Source: Acanthococcus lagerstroemiae (Eukaryota; Arthropoda; Insecta; Hemiptera; Eriococcidae). From it: a DNA stretch of 64,000 bases. The stretch lies in the NCBI GenBank assembly GCA_031841125.1, contig CM063107.1, positions 48,125,497 to 48,189,496 of the forward strand. The letters run 5' to 3'. A program made the translations under genes and the position numbers. The notes under the pieces are model-generated. The model was not told where the DNA came from and did no database searches. It was given only the letters and a program-made list of their open reading frames with translations. Below are positions 35,223 to 47,544 of the stretch, in pieces (the stretch's first letter is position 1; each line of letters begins with the position of its first letter).

Positions 35223-38200
35223 AGTTCACAGGTAGTCGATCTATGTACATAGAGGAATACATTTTTGAAGATGACAGTCCGTATAAAGAACAAGTGAAGG
35301 GTTGGTTTTGGAAAAACTAAGTCCGAAAACGAATTTCTGCAAGGCCAGACATTTGAAAACAATGGACTTGTCGGTAATGCGATAGTAGTTACTGTGCGCA
35401 GTTGTGGTGATAACGCGCGCACAAATGTAAATAAGATCGATGCGACTTATGGTACCTTTTCCGGATAGCAGCCTGTAGATCGTAATTCATTTGTAAACTT
35501 GAAATATCACGTCAAGGACGACTACTTTCTACTATACCCTGTGATCAAGTGTGTCTAGAAAGTTTCCGTTGAAATCTGAAAAACGGAATTTCCGTCTTGA
35601 AAACACATTTTGTGATGGGCAAAATTCACTCTTCCGACGTATGGTACTTTTTCACATAGCGCCTCACATTTACAAAATAATATCTTAATTTTCTTCAAGG
35701 ACTTTTTTACATCACGGTGGATTCGTATGTGAGTCGTCTGGGAGAGAAAAGTTCCCTTTACTGTACATTAGTTGGATATCAGATAGCTTGTGAATGTGAA
35801 TTCTTAAATGATTAGAAGTCTGACGCAGAAAATCTTCCTTTATTTTAATTCGCAGACGAAAAAGTCATTTAGGAAATTTCAAAAAAACTAATATCTTGGT
35901 CGCTGTTTCTGACTTTTTTGCACTAGGTGTGTTGTCCAAAATGGTTGTGGCCCTTTTGTACGTTTTTATGAAACACTCATTTCATTTGACAGATAATCTG
36001 GAACTCTGAAAACTCATTTAGGAAATGAGCGTTTTTCTGTATTCTTGTTTGCGTGACCCACAATCTGGTGTATTTAGATGTGGATTTCTATATGGATTCA
36101 ATGGAAACGAAAATTACATTACACCAGTCATGATATTTTACAGTGCGTGAATATCGAAGTACTCAGTTTTTAAAATTAGGTGTTTTTGTACTGTATTGAA
36201 TCTGTAACTGCCCTTTTTTTACCATTTTCCCCTCTGGACAATGTAGTCGAGAGAGCCACCTTTTTGCAGTGGTGCAAGTCTTATTATGATTTTCAGAACT
36301 GTTGACCTTGAGGAACAACCATTTTCATATAAGCACTTCACTTGTATAAAACTCATGGGAAAAGCCGAACTGACGAAACCCATTATTTAAACATTTTCCA
36401 ATTACCTACCCGGTTTTAAGCTGTAAGTAGGCAACTTGCATTGCTGCTGATTTGTGTATGACCCAATCACATATTGAAGTACATTTAAGTTTATCTCGCT
36501 GGGTGGGTTGAATACATCAGTAAACGAGGTGAATGTGCTAACATTTGTATTACTCTTGCTGAAATTCATCATTCAAATCATTAAAAATGTAGACTCTCAA
36601 AGTTAATCGAGCCTTTGCTGGCTAATATTGAATGTTGGAGCATTTTGCTTCGGACCCCGGCACGTTTCTTTGCAAGAAGCGAGTTAACCTTCAAAGGAGA
36701 GTTATGATACACGGCTGTGCATTCATTTTCTCATAACAGGTAATCGTATAATTAGAATGGAGAACCAGTGAGAGATTAAAATGTAGCCGCTCCGCAACAA
36801 GCAGTTTATTCATTGACAAGAGAATCAAAACCATTGTTCGTGTTGGATAATTTCAAAGTTTGAACGACTTATCGAAAAATCAACTGTATGTACCTCGAAC
36901 CTGTTTTAATTCGAGTGAGAATGAAAAACTGATCGAGTTCACCAGTTTTGTAGATAACCGAGAAATGAAACGCAGGAAAAAAAACTGAGAAATTGAGAAC
37001 GAATGGAATTTATCCGGAGAATACAGTCGATGATTATTTTGCTGCCTATTAAATAACGTGGACTATCTGTCGAAGAGAATGAACTGCATTACAAAACTGA
37101 GCGTCAGATTTCGGAATAAACCTTTTTCTCACGCCAATGCGCAGTGTATTTATTCCCTAAGGCATTAGTAAACTGAGAACGCAGTCGAATTTGCTTCATA
37201 AATTTGCATATTTCAGCTCGTAAAGCCCTTCGTAATGATAGCCAGTCCAACTAGGTAAAAAGATGCACTGCAGTGCAAACAGCGAAGCTTTTGGAAACCG
37301 AGCATACGTTCGTATTGTTGAATGCATGATGTCCATTTGTCCGGGTACACGAGTACAGAAGAAGAGATTCGTTTCTTCTTTAAATCACTTATTCAAACAC
37401 GATTGTCTTCGTCGCTATGGGAACCCGACTGTAAATATGATTTATTTTCCATTTTCTCTTCTGGATTTCATTCTACCGGGGTTTCGCTATAGCTAGAGCT
37501 CTGGCCAGCTTCGAAACCTCTTACAAATAGTTCTGGGTTTAGCATTCCTATTTCGAAATACCTATATACCGCTTGAGCTCGGGATTTTGCTGGAGAACTA
37601 TTACCTTTTTTTTTTTTTTTTTTGAAGCTGTTTGGCGATGTGTAAGTGACCAGGCAATATGTAAGAACGCGTGGGAATCGACCAAAATTTTGATTTTCAC
37701 TTTTTCGATCCATTTTATGTAAAAACCGCTCAGAAAACGGATATAAGCTTCTAACTTCAATTTAAGGCAATGAGGTCAATGTTGCTGAAAAGGAGTAGAA
37801 CACAGTACATGAGAAACACAATTTTTCGGAATTTATTTTCTCTGACCATTATGCCATTACCTCTGGAAAATTGTAAGCAATTTCGAAAACAAAAGAATTT
37901 TCTTTCATAAATGCATTGATTAAAGGAAGAACTCGCGCAACATGCAACATTCTTATCAGAACAACAACCACGAAATAAATAGCAACTGGATATAGCACAC
38001 CTCTACATACCTTAACCCTACTAAATCTTTTCTCTTCTTTTCACGTCATTCTGAAAATCATGAGAGTCGTGGCAAGCTCGAAAATTTTTTCCATGTATGA
38101 TGCATGATAACATGACGGATATACTACTCATAATGTGACGTCATAACGTGCCTTCAGGTCACTTACAATCTACAATTCATAATTTAATTCAAGCCAGTTT

Positions 38201-40158
38201 CTTAATTGTAATTTGAAAACTGAAAAACGAATTTCAGAAAATAATTACTCCAACTTTGAACGCTTTTACCGTAAACAGGCCTGAAATTCAGGTGATTGTT
38301 TTGCCATGGCCTACAGACTTTGCCCTTACGGGAGATCGAGCACCTAGAAAGATTCTCCCATTTCCCTTTTCCGCCTGAATAACGATATGAATATTATACT
38401 AGTTACACGGAACACGGTTTTCAAAAAACCTATTTGTGGCCAACTCCGTGTACTTTTTAGAAAGATATACAAAGCTTAAAAATATTTTCGATAAAATTTG
38501 TCATGGAAGAAAAGTTTCATCTTTTCCACTCAATTAGCATACATATTCTGGCAATGTCGTGAGTTTTATGCCCTGGCCCAGACCAGGGCAGATTTATATT
38601 TACCCTGGCCGGGCCAAGCTGGGCCGGTGCTAAATTTCAGGCCTGTCCGTAGAATGCCATTTTTGGTTGAGAGGTCCCTTTCCTTATGCGCCGCTACATA
38701 TATGCAAATAAGAAGCAGGTTTGGGGAAGAGCTTAGCTCTCCATCCTCTGAAAGCCCCCTAAAAGATTGAAGAATTATGCAAGCCAAAGAATTTTCAACA
38801 TTGTTTTGATACTCGTATTTGTTATCCATCATGAGTTCCCCACGCCAGGTCGAATAGTCGCGATTGTGGACCATTATGGACCAGACCATAATTCTGAGTC
38901 TTGAGCCACTGTGTAAACTCAATAGGCTACATTGATAGGAAGGTATAGCATTTCATTGGGTGTCCTATGAACTAATGTTTCCAAAATGAACTCTGGAACG
39001 TTGGTAACTAGAATGTACTGTGAAGTTCCAACTGCCTCTACTCCAGCTTGAATGGTGTAAACCTCAATATTTGTAACTATGAAACCTTGCCGACTTAGTA
39101 TATAAGGATGTCTACAGGTTATGGAAAGGTCATGTTTTTTCAAAAGACAACCCTGATGAGAGGGGAGGGGGAGAAAGGAGCCCGGAATTTCAGGGGGCCC
39201 GATATTTTTAAAATGCCTGAATTTCAACGCTTACGGCTACATCATACTGTACATTAAATCAGCAAATTACTCCTTACACCATGAAAGAAACCTCTTATCT
39301 CTTAGCTTATGTGTATAATGTTTTCCCATCTGATAAAAGAACAGAATGAACTGGAAGGAGAGGGGGTCCGTAGAAATTATCCCAGGCCCTCTTTTTCTCT
39401 CTACGGGGCTGTTAGAAGAGCTAATGGAAGTCATAAAAAATATTATTTTTTGTGAAATATCATGCAGTCGTAGAAGTCTTTTTTTTTTCTTTTTCTTCTT
39501 AATAGAAGTCATGGTTAAAATTTTTTTTGTATTTGTAGAAAGCTGAAATTCGGATTATGTTATTACTTGATTATTTATAATAATAAAACAAAAGATGTAT
39601 GGACCTAGACACGGGCAAGTTCGCAAAATTCAGATTCACTGGAAAGAGTTCAAGTTCACAAAAAATCCGCTCATTCAGTTTCATTTTTCTGTGGATGTGT
39701 AAGAGGTTAGAACATGTTACTACGTACTACCACTATTACTTCAAGTGAGCAGCAAGAAAGTTCAAAGAAGGAAAGTTTAGTTCACTGTTCACTTTTTATT
39801 TTTCATCGTTCAGTTCAAGTTCATCGAAAATCTGAACTGAGCTTGCCCGTATTTGATGGATTCAAATACAAACAAATTTTGTAGGTATGTAATGAAGAGA
39901 TGAGATACAAAATCAAATGCCATTTACCCAAGTTCGATGGTAGCGTTTGCATTTAAAATTTTCTTGTATATAGGTATAGCGATTGAAATATTTGTTGGAA
40001 AAAATTACAGAAGACCTGCGTAATTAATAATGGACTTCAATTCAATTACCCATCTGTATTTTGACTTTGACCGAGGGAGCAAAATCATACTTTTGCCCCG
40101 TGATCAGTTGAGGGGGGGAGTGCCCCTCTTGCCCCCCCACATCTTCGGCGCCCCTGTA
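35223..40158. other. Long stretch with no gene recognised
   Basis: AT-rich with scattered short ORFs; none has a recognisable domain. An uninterrupted run of 18 T lies at 37606-37623. 38565-38650 is GC-rich with a CCCTGGCC phrase repeated in both orientations (CCCTGGCCCAGACCAGGG near 38572, then CCCTGGCCGGGCC near 38603), perhaps a decayed TE terminus. 40080-40158 carries G- and C-tracts of the kind seen at MITE ends. Confidence 0.4.
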
Positions 40159-40935
40159 GGACTTTCGATTAGCCTAGAGAAATCTAAAATACTGAGGAAC
40201 GATTATAAAAAAGAACTCCGCCTCCCCAGTACAGTAAAACTCGAAGTAGTAGACGAATATAAGTACATAGGATAAATCGTATCATTTAAAAACAAAACTG
40301 ACAAGGAAATTGAAGTTCGCATGAATAACTCGTGGAAATCATTTTGGGTTCAAAAACATATTTTCAAAAGTAATATGAAAATTAAATCTAAAGCAAGAAT
40401 CCTAAGTAGCTGCGTGATACCAGTGGCATCATACGGAGCCCAAAAATGGTCAATAACGAAAAAGCATTTGAAGAAACTAAAAGTAATGCAAAATTCCATG
40501 TTCAGAAGTATTTTGAAAATTAAGTTGAGAGACGAAATTAGACTTCCCGACATAAAAAGAAAAATTAACGTATGTACCTGACATTGGCTATGTGATTAGA
40601 AAATTAAAATGGAATTATGCAGGCCACTTGATACGAGAGAAAGAACCCAAATGGCAGAAAATCGCAACTTTCTAGACCCCGTATGGCCATAAACGCGTAA
40701 GGGGCCGACTAATACTGCGCTAGAGAGATGACTTTATGGAGCGGAGGGGGGGGGGGATAAAATTGGCGAGGAACCGCGACACATGGAAAGAGATGGTAGA
40801 AACCTATGCCCTCAAATGGGCGGGGTAGCTGGCTGTAGCGCACCTACCCAAGGTTGATGCGCGCACTCTTCCAGGTCTAGTGGCTCCCAAGAAATGGGCT
40901 TGGAGGCATTACTTATTGAACAGCCTTTGTAGAAA
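40159..40935 (+). pseudogene. RTE-like LINE ORF2 C-terminal fragment, broken
   Basis: The plus strand reads SLEKSKILRN, VDEYKYIG, an in-frame stop at 40273-40275 where the family has Gln (YLGQIVSF), then IVSFKNKTDKEIEVRMNNSW. It continues with the thumb/connection block SCVIPVASYGAQKWSITKKH and FRSILKIKLRDEIRLPDIKR. A one-base frameshift near 40578 leads into DIGYVIRKLKWNYAGHLIRE, RVRGRL, RDDF, ARNRDTWKEM and ALKWAG, again with stops. The order is that of the RTE-like LINE C-terminus. Palm motifs including YADD and the endonuclease are missing, so the copy is 5' truncated, the usual outcome of target-primed reverse transcription. It is non-functional. A G-run near 40746-40755 marks a further indel site. 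Confidence 0.85.
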
Positions 40936-42790
40936 CACTGCTATCTTCAGGAGGTTAAAAAACCGAGTAAAAATTATTCTGCCAGTAGAACTGATTATAA
41001 TTCAATTTTTTGGTGTTGATGCAGTTAAATTTAGAACAAATTTTCTTTGAAAGTGAATTTCTAATCGACTTAATAATAGTTGAAGTTAGTTTACTACGTG
41101 CTTACGGTAAATCATAGGTGATCAACTCACATAAATGCAGGACTGCCAACACTTGAAACTCTTAAGTTTAAATCCCAATGTCTCATTCTATTTCTAGCAA
41201 TCAATTTGTCTCCCAATACATCTTGAGGAGAGTTGTTATATGTGAGATGGAGCTGAATGCAAGAATTAGCCAAATCGAATTTTAGCTCGAGTAGTTAGCT
41301 ACTGCGTACTCCTATTGCGATTCCTATTGAGATTTCGTATGAAACGCTGACTGACCACTCTTACCGAAATGTCGCTTAACTACTTCTTGCACTCAGCCTT
41401 CGTATTAGATAGGAGCAGGGGTTGCATAAGGCTCCTTTGCTTACTCCGGATACGGTGCGTGGATACAAAAAACTGAGTAACCTCATTTCAAAGTACTAAA
41501 GAGGGAATTTCTCTGGTTTCCACCCCCTTCCTCCGGTCCCATACAGTTCTGAGGAGAGAATCATTAAGCATGTACGATAGCTTTACCGTTACGGGACAAA
41601 ATCAGCGTTCGATTACGGTACATTATTAGTTCCAGAAATTTCGAGCAATTTACAAGCTTGCAGCCTACGCTGTGTATTGTCAACAAAACCGCCTACAGCC
41701 TCCAACGTGTATACGGTTCAACGATATTTTCAAAAGAAACACGTTTCATAAACTTTATCGCCGCGTATCTTGGTGGTATATATACTCACTCGTATTTCGG
41801 TAACTGGAAATGCCGAGCATGCTTTCTGCTGATACGGCAGTTTTAGCTGACTGCCGACGGGCTTTCAAGGTACGAGAAGAAAACTGAAGAAAGGCAAAGC
41901 GGCTAGGGTTCCGTCTCGAAAGAAATGATTATAATAGCAGAATGGAGTTGTCGCTCAATACGGTAATCAAATTTTAGAAATCGCATATAGCAGTATGTTC
42001 GTGAATGTAAATAGCGCCAGTGTGTTTTGCCATTTAAAAATTACATTCCATGACTCTGCGTCATACGATTTTGAAAGTGTTATAGATAAGAACGGCGACA
42101 GATTATCAAGTTGACGTTGATAGTACCGACGATGAGTGGTGTTTCCTCTTCTTTGAGCAGTATTCTGTCTTGCTGAAAAGTCAATAATTAATGGCCTTGT
42201 TTCTTATGAAAGTTTTCGTAATTTCACTGCCAGAATAGATAAGTATAAAACACTCCGGGCTGAAGAAGTTGGTAGTGATATGACCAGAAACTGGTTGGAA
42301 CCCAGCAAAGACTTCAAAATCAAAGAAAGCCGCACTTCTGCTGCATTAGGTGACTAGATTTCTTTTTACCTATACGATTTTGTACCAATGTAGTAGCATC
42401 TAGTAAACTAACGAATTGATATTCCTGAAACTTTTTCATAATTTGCGGAAAACTATTGAATTATTATCTATCTTCCAATCATTTAATTCTGAAATTCTGA
42501 AACAGTATCCTAAAATTGTCTTGGTTCAGATTGGCCACAAATAACAACTCTATCTTTACAGATTTTTGGATTTTAGGTTGCCTACTTATACGTTTTTGAT
42601 TTTGGTAATTGAGGCGGAGAGACTGGGTTGTTCGCAGATGGAACTGATTACTAAACAGCTACTTCTAGAATCGTCTAAATTCATTGAATTTTTCCCAATT
42701 TTCCTCTGGCCAAATATTTAGAAGCATTTTTTAAGAGGGAGCAATCTCATGATGGAGACGGCCAGTCTTTCTGTAGGAAAGTAGCTGGTT
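40936..42790. other. No gene recognised
   Basis: AT-rich, with one unassigned 62-codon ORF at 41658-41846. No repeats were recognised. Confidence 0.4.
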
Positions 42791-42795
42791 GAAGA

Positions 42796-43152
42796 CAGGG
42801 TGCTCAGTTCTGGAAAAGTCAGGGAGGAAATATTTCTGTAAAAAGCATAATGCATACGAGAGCTTCCAAAAGTGTACTTTTTCATGTGTTGTCGTTTGAA
42901 GTAGTTGAGGCCGAGATAAAGGAAATTAATTAAGTTTTTTTTTTAATTTTTTAAATTTTTTTTTTGTAATTCATATATTTTAGTTTTGTTTTTATGTTTT
43001 TATTCGTCGTATTAAAGTTGCAAAAATTTAAATATTGCGGACATCTTTTCGCACACCATGTGTAACTTCATTTAGCCACTTTTTGGGCTGCTCTAAAACG
43101 CGTTTGGAAAAGTCACGAAATTTCATTTTAGAAAAAAAAACTAGGCACCCTG
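42796..43152. mobile_element. 357-bp MITE, copy 1, 5-bp target duplication GAAGA
   Basis: Starts CAGGGTGCTCAGTTCTGGAA and ends with the reverse complement of CAGGGTGCCTAGTTTTT. GAAGA flanks both sides (42791-42795 and 43153-43157). The interior aligns end to end with 54580-54915: shared GAGAGCTTCCAAAAGTGTAC, TTTTTATTCGTCGTATTAAA and GCAAAAATTTAAATATTGCG. It contains no ORF. Confidence 0.9.
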
Positions 43153-43252
43153 GAAGAAGAGTCCCCGATGTTCTGTCTAAGCTCAATGTCCTAGCTTGGA
43201 TGTGAAAAATTATTTTCAGGTATCTCTCATTTCGAGCGTCTTTCTCTAAGTG

Positions 43253-43397
43253 TTCTGTGGTTAATTTTTTTGAATCTCGTACTTTGTAAGAAAATCCATC
43301 GCTTTCATTTTAGTGTATTTAAGAAAGTGATTCACTTTTAATTTTTGAAGACTTGTTATCAAAACGGTGAATTTCTGAGGGATTGAAATTTTTTCTC
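43253..43397 (+). repeat. Block B, first copy
   Basis: TTCTGTGGTTAATTTTTTTG, CGTACTTTGTAAGAAAATCC, CGCTTTCATTTTAGTGTATT and CTTGTTATCAAAACGGTGAA recur in the same order at 43498-43640, about 246 bp downstream, with about one difference per ten bases. Confidence 0.85.
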
Positions 43398-43401
43398 TAA
43401 A

Positions 43402-43500
43402 ATGGGGGACTTGGGAATGACTGTGACCAATAAACCTCCCGATTTGTACAGTGTTGAAGTGAAAAAAGTTTCCATATTGACTTTTCACCAGGATTTCGTT
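43402..43500 (+). repeat. Block F, first copy
   Basis: ACTTGGGAATGACTGTGACC, CCTCCCGATTTGTACAGTGT, TGAAGTGAAAAAAGTTTCCA and GACTTTTCACCAGGATTTCG recur at 44478-44608. That copy has an extra segment of about 33 bp before the last phrase. Confidence 0.85.
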
Positions 43501-43640
43501 CTGTGGTTAATTTTGAATATCGTACTCTGTAAGAAAATTTATCGCTTTCATTTTAGTGTATTTCAGAAAGTGGTACACTTTCAATTTTTGAAGACTTGTT
43601 ATCAAAACGGTAAATTTTTCGGAAATTTAAATTTCTCTTT
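43498..43640 (+). repeat. Block B, second copy
   Basis: Diverged copy of 43253-43397, placed directly after block F and directly before the short/long unit array. Confidence 0.85.
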
Positions 43641-43654
43641 ACATACTAAAAAAG

Positions 43655-44485
43655 TAAAATCTGCCGCCTCCACCGCCACTACCTCCGAGAGAAAAAACCT
43701 ACTGCCGGTTGCCTACCCTGCCCCTTAATTGCTCATTTCTCCAGGGCTAGCCTACCCTTGGAAGGGGGTTCATGGTGGAGGAGGAAGCTTGGTAAAATCC
43801 GCCGCCGCCACCGCCTCTGGGAGAAAAAAAAACACTACGGGTTGCTTAACCTGCTCCTTAATTACTCATTCCTCCAGGAGTAGCCTACCTTTGGGAAAGG
43901 GTTCTTGGTGGAGAAGGGAGCTTGGAGGGAGGAAGGTCGTGATGAAGGACGAGGAGGAGTTGTGGTGGGGGAGGGCTCTCTATACACCAAATAGTAAAAG
44001 CTACCTCCTCCTTCCCCTCTGTGGGGATGAATTCCTGGTAAAGTAAAATCCGCCGCCACCACCGCCTCCAGAAGAGAAAAAACATGGCGGGTTGCCTACC
44101 ATGCCCCTTAATTGCTCATTTATCCGGGGGTAGCCCCTTGGGAGGGGGTGCATGGGGTGGAGGGAGCTTAGTAAAATCCGTCTCCGGGAGCAAAAACCCA
44201 ATGTGGGTTGCCTACCCTGCCCCTTAATTGCTCAGTTCTTCAGGGGTAGCCTACCCTTAGGAGTGGGTTCGTGGTGGAGGAGGGAGCTTGGGAGAGGAAG
44301 GTCGCGGTGAAGGACGAGGAGAAGTTGTGGTGGGAGAGGGCTCTCTATACAATAAACAGCAAAAGTCACCTCCTCCTTCCCGTCCGTGGGGATAAATTCC
44401 TGGTGGTCTCCCCTATACTTTAATCTCATGTTTCACTAGAGGTACCCTACCCCGGAGGGTTCTTGGTGGAGGTGGGAGCTCGGGA
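43655..44485 (+). repeat. Higher-order tandem array: short-long-short-long units plus a partial
   Basis: Units begin TAAAATCYG at 43655, 43793, 44044 and 44172, giving lengths of 138, 251, 128 and about 240 bp, then a partial unit at about 44440-44485. Every unit has a CCGCCTCC-rich start, GAGAAAAAA, GGGTTGCCTACC, GCCCCTTAATTGCTCA, a TAGCCTACCCTTGG-like phrase and GGTGGAGGAGGGAGCTTGG. Long units add about 110 bp (GGAAGGTCGTGATGAAGGAC, GGGCTCTCTATACA, ACCTCCTCCTTCCC). Alternation of short and long gives a higher-order period of about 370-390 bp. ORFs over it (43402-44429) are by-products of repeats whose frame is not kept between units. Confidence 0.9.
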
Positions 44486-44608
44486 ATGACTGTGACCAAT
44501 TAACCTCCCGATTTGTACAGTATTGAAGTGAAAAAAGTTCCCATCTTCTATCATATTTCTCTATCGATAATGTAGATTAATTGACTTTTCACCAGGATTT
44601 CGTTTAAA
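44478..44608 (+). repeat. Block F, second copy
   Basis: Repeats 43402-43500 about 1076 bp downstream. In both copies the phrase ACTTGGGA or GCTCGGGA, the end of an array unit, is fused to ATGACTGTGACC, so block F and the array end were duplicated together. Confidence 0.85.
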
Positions 44609-46086
44609 ACATCTCAACTTCAGACCTTTTTTTCTACTTTGCTCGTTGGCATAAATTTAACCTTTCAGCGTAAGTTTACATAATATAGGCTATGCTAAAA
44701 TGTGCCACCTGTTGCTGCGCGTTTTTCCATTTCACCGGATTATGTTCCAGCCTGATATTCGATTGCGAATATTATTTCGAATGAAGTTATCGAATTGAAA
44801 TTTACGATCAGGCTCACTTCGCTCAAAGGTTAGCTCATCTTGTTTCTGTGTAGTCTCAAGGTTTTTTTCTCTCTCGTGTCTTCTGTCAGTCGTACATAGG
44901 TACATACTGCATACGTATTGCTGACGAAAAATGTTTTTCAGTTATAAACTTATTATAGCATACCAAAGCCATTATTATTTCTTACGAGTACAAGTAAACT
45001 TACACCTTTAAAATAACACAATAGGAATTCGTTTCCTTTCGTTTCGTTTCCACTCTATGTCGAACGATACTGATTACACTTTTTATAAAGAGCAATTTAA
45101 ATGATTGAGATCCTATTGAAAGCTCACTTCCCATTAGCGATAGTGAACGCCGACTAGATATGTAGAAGAATAAAAAAACTTCTGAAGTAAAGCGAACACG
45201 TAGACTACTATTAGTCGATTTGGGCATCAGATTGACAACAAAAGAAAATTGTAAATACCTGCAGTGCTGGTGTTTCGATAACAAAAGAGCCATTTCAGGA
45301 AAATGTTCCCTGAAAAATGGGCTTACTGGCATCGATTTTGAGAAACTGGTATACTCGTACGGTATACTGCAGTTACGAAAATATTTCATCTCATATTTCT
45401 CACTCCTTCATCGCGATGCATTTAAGAAACGGTTGTAAAACTGCTTCCTTTTGTAATACAAATAATTTATATAATAATCGCTCCACTTTATCGGCGAAGA
45501 ATTGAACTTATTATTTTGAAGTCGCAACAAATAAATCTACACCACTTAGTGCAGTTTCCTTTTCGAGCAGAAAATCCATTTTTTGGTTCATTCGTTGAAA
45601 GTGTATGATGATGATGAACTTGCGGTACCAAATTACGTTACTGAGTGGTGTGAAGAATTTCTTTGACGGTATTGGGAGTCTGTTTGATGTAAAAATTGGA
45701 GGGGGGATAACAACACCAAAAGGCATTAGGCAGTCTGCAGAATGCTGGAACTGTCATATTACATCGATAGTTCTAATTTCTTGCATTGTTGGAAAGGAAG
45801 AAAAGTTCACCCCTTTTCTCTCGATAACAGGAGGTCATTTTAATGAAATTTCAAAAACGGAAAACCTCTTCCTTTGTAGCGTCTAAACTGAAATGTGTGA
45901 CTCTTTTGATGGAGCTAGTTAAGACAGAACCTTTAAAGAACAGATTATTGCATGAGATGTTGGGCGCAGTAGATGGATTCACTTTTGAGATAATGTGATA
46001 TGTGATCCAGCATTATGAGTAAGGGCGGGCCGGAGGAGGGATCCTCTAGACATTACAAAGTTAGCAAATTTCACAACATTACTCGT
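44609..46086. other. No gene recognised
   Basis: AT-rich. The ORF at 45000-45389 (minus, 129 codons) has no recognisable domain and overlaps unrelated plus-strand frames. Confidence 0.4.
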
Positions 46087-46226
46087 AGTTGGCCAAATTG
46101 GGTCCTCAGATGGCAAAATCAGATTGCCAGTTGGAAAAGGTCAAAGTATTCCTTTGTTTCGCGTTTGATTTTTAGAATGCCCGCCAGTCGGCAAAATCGG
46201 ATTCTGAGTTAGCAGAAATAGGTTCT
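46087..46226 (+). repeat. 21-bp minisatellite, about 5-6 units
   Basis: AGTTGGCCAAATTGGGTCCT at 46087, AGATGGCAAAATCAGATTGC at 46108, AGTTGGAAAAGGTC at 46129, then a diverged gap, AGTCGGCAAAATCGGATTCT at 46186 and AGTTAGCAGAAATAGGTTCT at 46207. The spacing is exactly 21 bp between neighbouring units. Confidence 0.8.
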
Positions 46227-46487
46227 CCCCTCCCATCATGAAAAAGCTGCTTCGGTACACTTTAGATCATGCGTGTCCTTCGTATTTTCTCAATATTTTT
46301 CTGCAGTATAAAAAAAGATCTATAATTCATTGACTGGGAAACAAATGCTCTTTTTGTACACTGCGTCTTATGATAGGAGTTGCTTCTGACTTTACCGCTT
46401 TTCAGATGATCACTGAGGTATAAGTTGATATCAATATCGAGTAAATGGAGATGACTTTCATTTTTGTCTTTTTACGTATGCTTGAAT

Positions 46488-46602
46488 GTGCCGGCCACTG
46501 ATGCGATACTGGAAAGGGTTGTTTTCGGGGTCGGGGTGCGGTGTCTCAGGGGCCACCTTGGCATGCGTGTAGCGTCATATGTCCCACCACATCATATGCT
46601 TG
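46488..46602 (-). mobile_element. SINE family A, head-only copy
   Basis: On the minus strand: GGTGGGACATATGACGCTAC, TGCCAAGGTGGCC (A-box region), CACCGCACCCCGACCCC, then TCCAGTATCGCATCAGTGGC (B-box region). Similarity to the full copy at 12537 stops about 15 bp after the B box, so the SINE body is absent. Confidence 0.7.
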
Positions 46603-47374
46603 AACGTGGTTTAGGGATGAACCTGTTGGAAGGGACCGAAGAGACTTCCTTACATAATAACTTTTTTATATAGTATATAACTGAGTTGATATGATTGAAA
46701 AATTAGGTATATTGTTGATATGAATGAAAAAATGGATACATTTCTCTGCTGTCCTTCCACCTTGAAACTTGAGCATTCGCTTGTTCCCTCATCCCCTATG
46801 GACTTCGGAAAAAAGTATCGTCAGCGATAGAAGATGGAAAAAAGTTCAGGAAAAGCGAGATATGCTCCTTCATCTTTCATGAGCACGTAAACACGAGGAG
46901 GGCAGGGGAGTGATTTCCTCGGCCAGAGAGACATGTTTGAACTGAAATTGTTTGAAAAATAGTTGACCAGTGAGAAAATTCAGCAGCTAACAGTTTAGTT
47001 ATTAACTCTCCCTAATATGTAGACAGGAAACCTGGCCTCTGTTTCCCCCATCAATATCAAATTTTTAATTCATAAAACAACGTAGGCAGATCTATTTCTC
47101 TAAGATTCAACCAGACAAAGAAGTAGCCACAGTCAGTCAAACTGAAAGACGTAAAAATAAGGGTATAACTAAAAACATGAATTTTTAAAATGCAACTCTC
47201 AGTAATTTTTCTGAAGGCACCGTCTACTGAATCCGCGACTGGTTTTGAAGAGTTTGATGTAATTCTGGAAAGGTGTATAAGTCTTAAACGAGTATTGAAG
47301 AACCTCACGTTCTCACTTGACTCTTGAAGGGTCTCGGCAAATTTTAAGTAAGTTTACAATGGTATTAAACGCGG

Positions 47375-47480
47375 TCTTTGACTCGATACTCGAAAGGGTA
47401 GTTCCTGTGGCTGGGGGTGCGGTGTCATAGGGGCCACTTTGGCATGCGTGCATCGCCGTACGTCCCACCACACACCAATG
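47375..47480 (-). mobile_element. SINE family A, head-only copy
   Basis: On the minus strand: GGTGGGACGTACGGCGATGC, ACGCATGCCAAAGTGGCC (A-box region), CACCGCACCCCCAGCC, then TTTCGAGTATCGAGTCAAAG (B-box region), after which similarity ends. As at 46488, the body of the element is missing. Confidence 0.72.
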
Positions 47481-47544
47481 GTATTAAACGAATCAGACGG
47501 TGTCTTGAATAGTTTCGATGAAATCTTCAAGCATCTTGATAAAG

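Noticed and set aside
43402..44429. Several overlapping ORFs on both strands
   Set aside because: They arise from the tandem array. Frame is not kept between units, and the translations are low-complexity Pro/Gly/Ser-rich strings.
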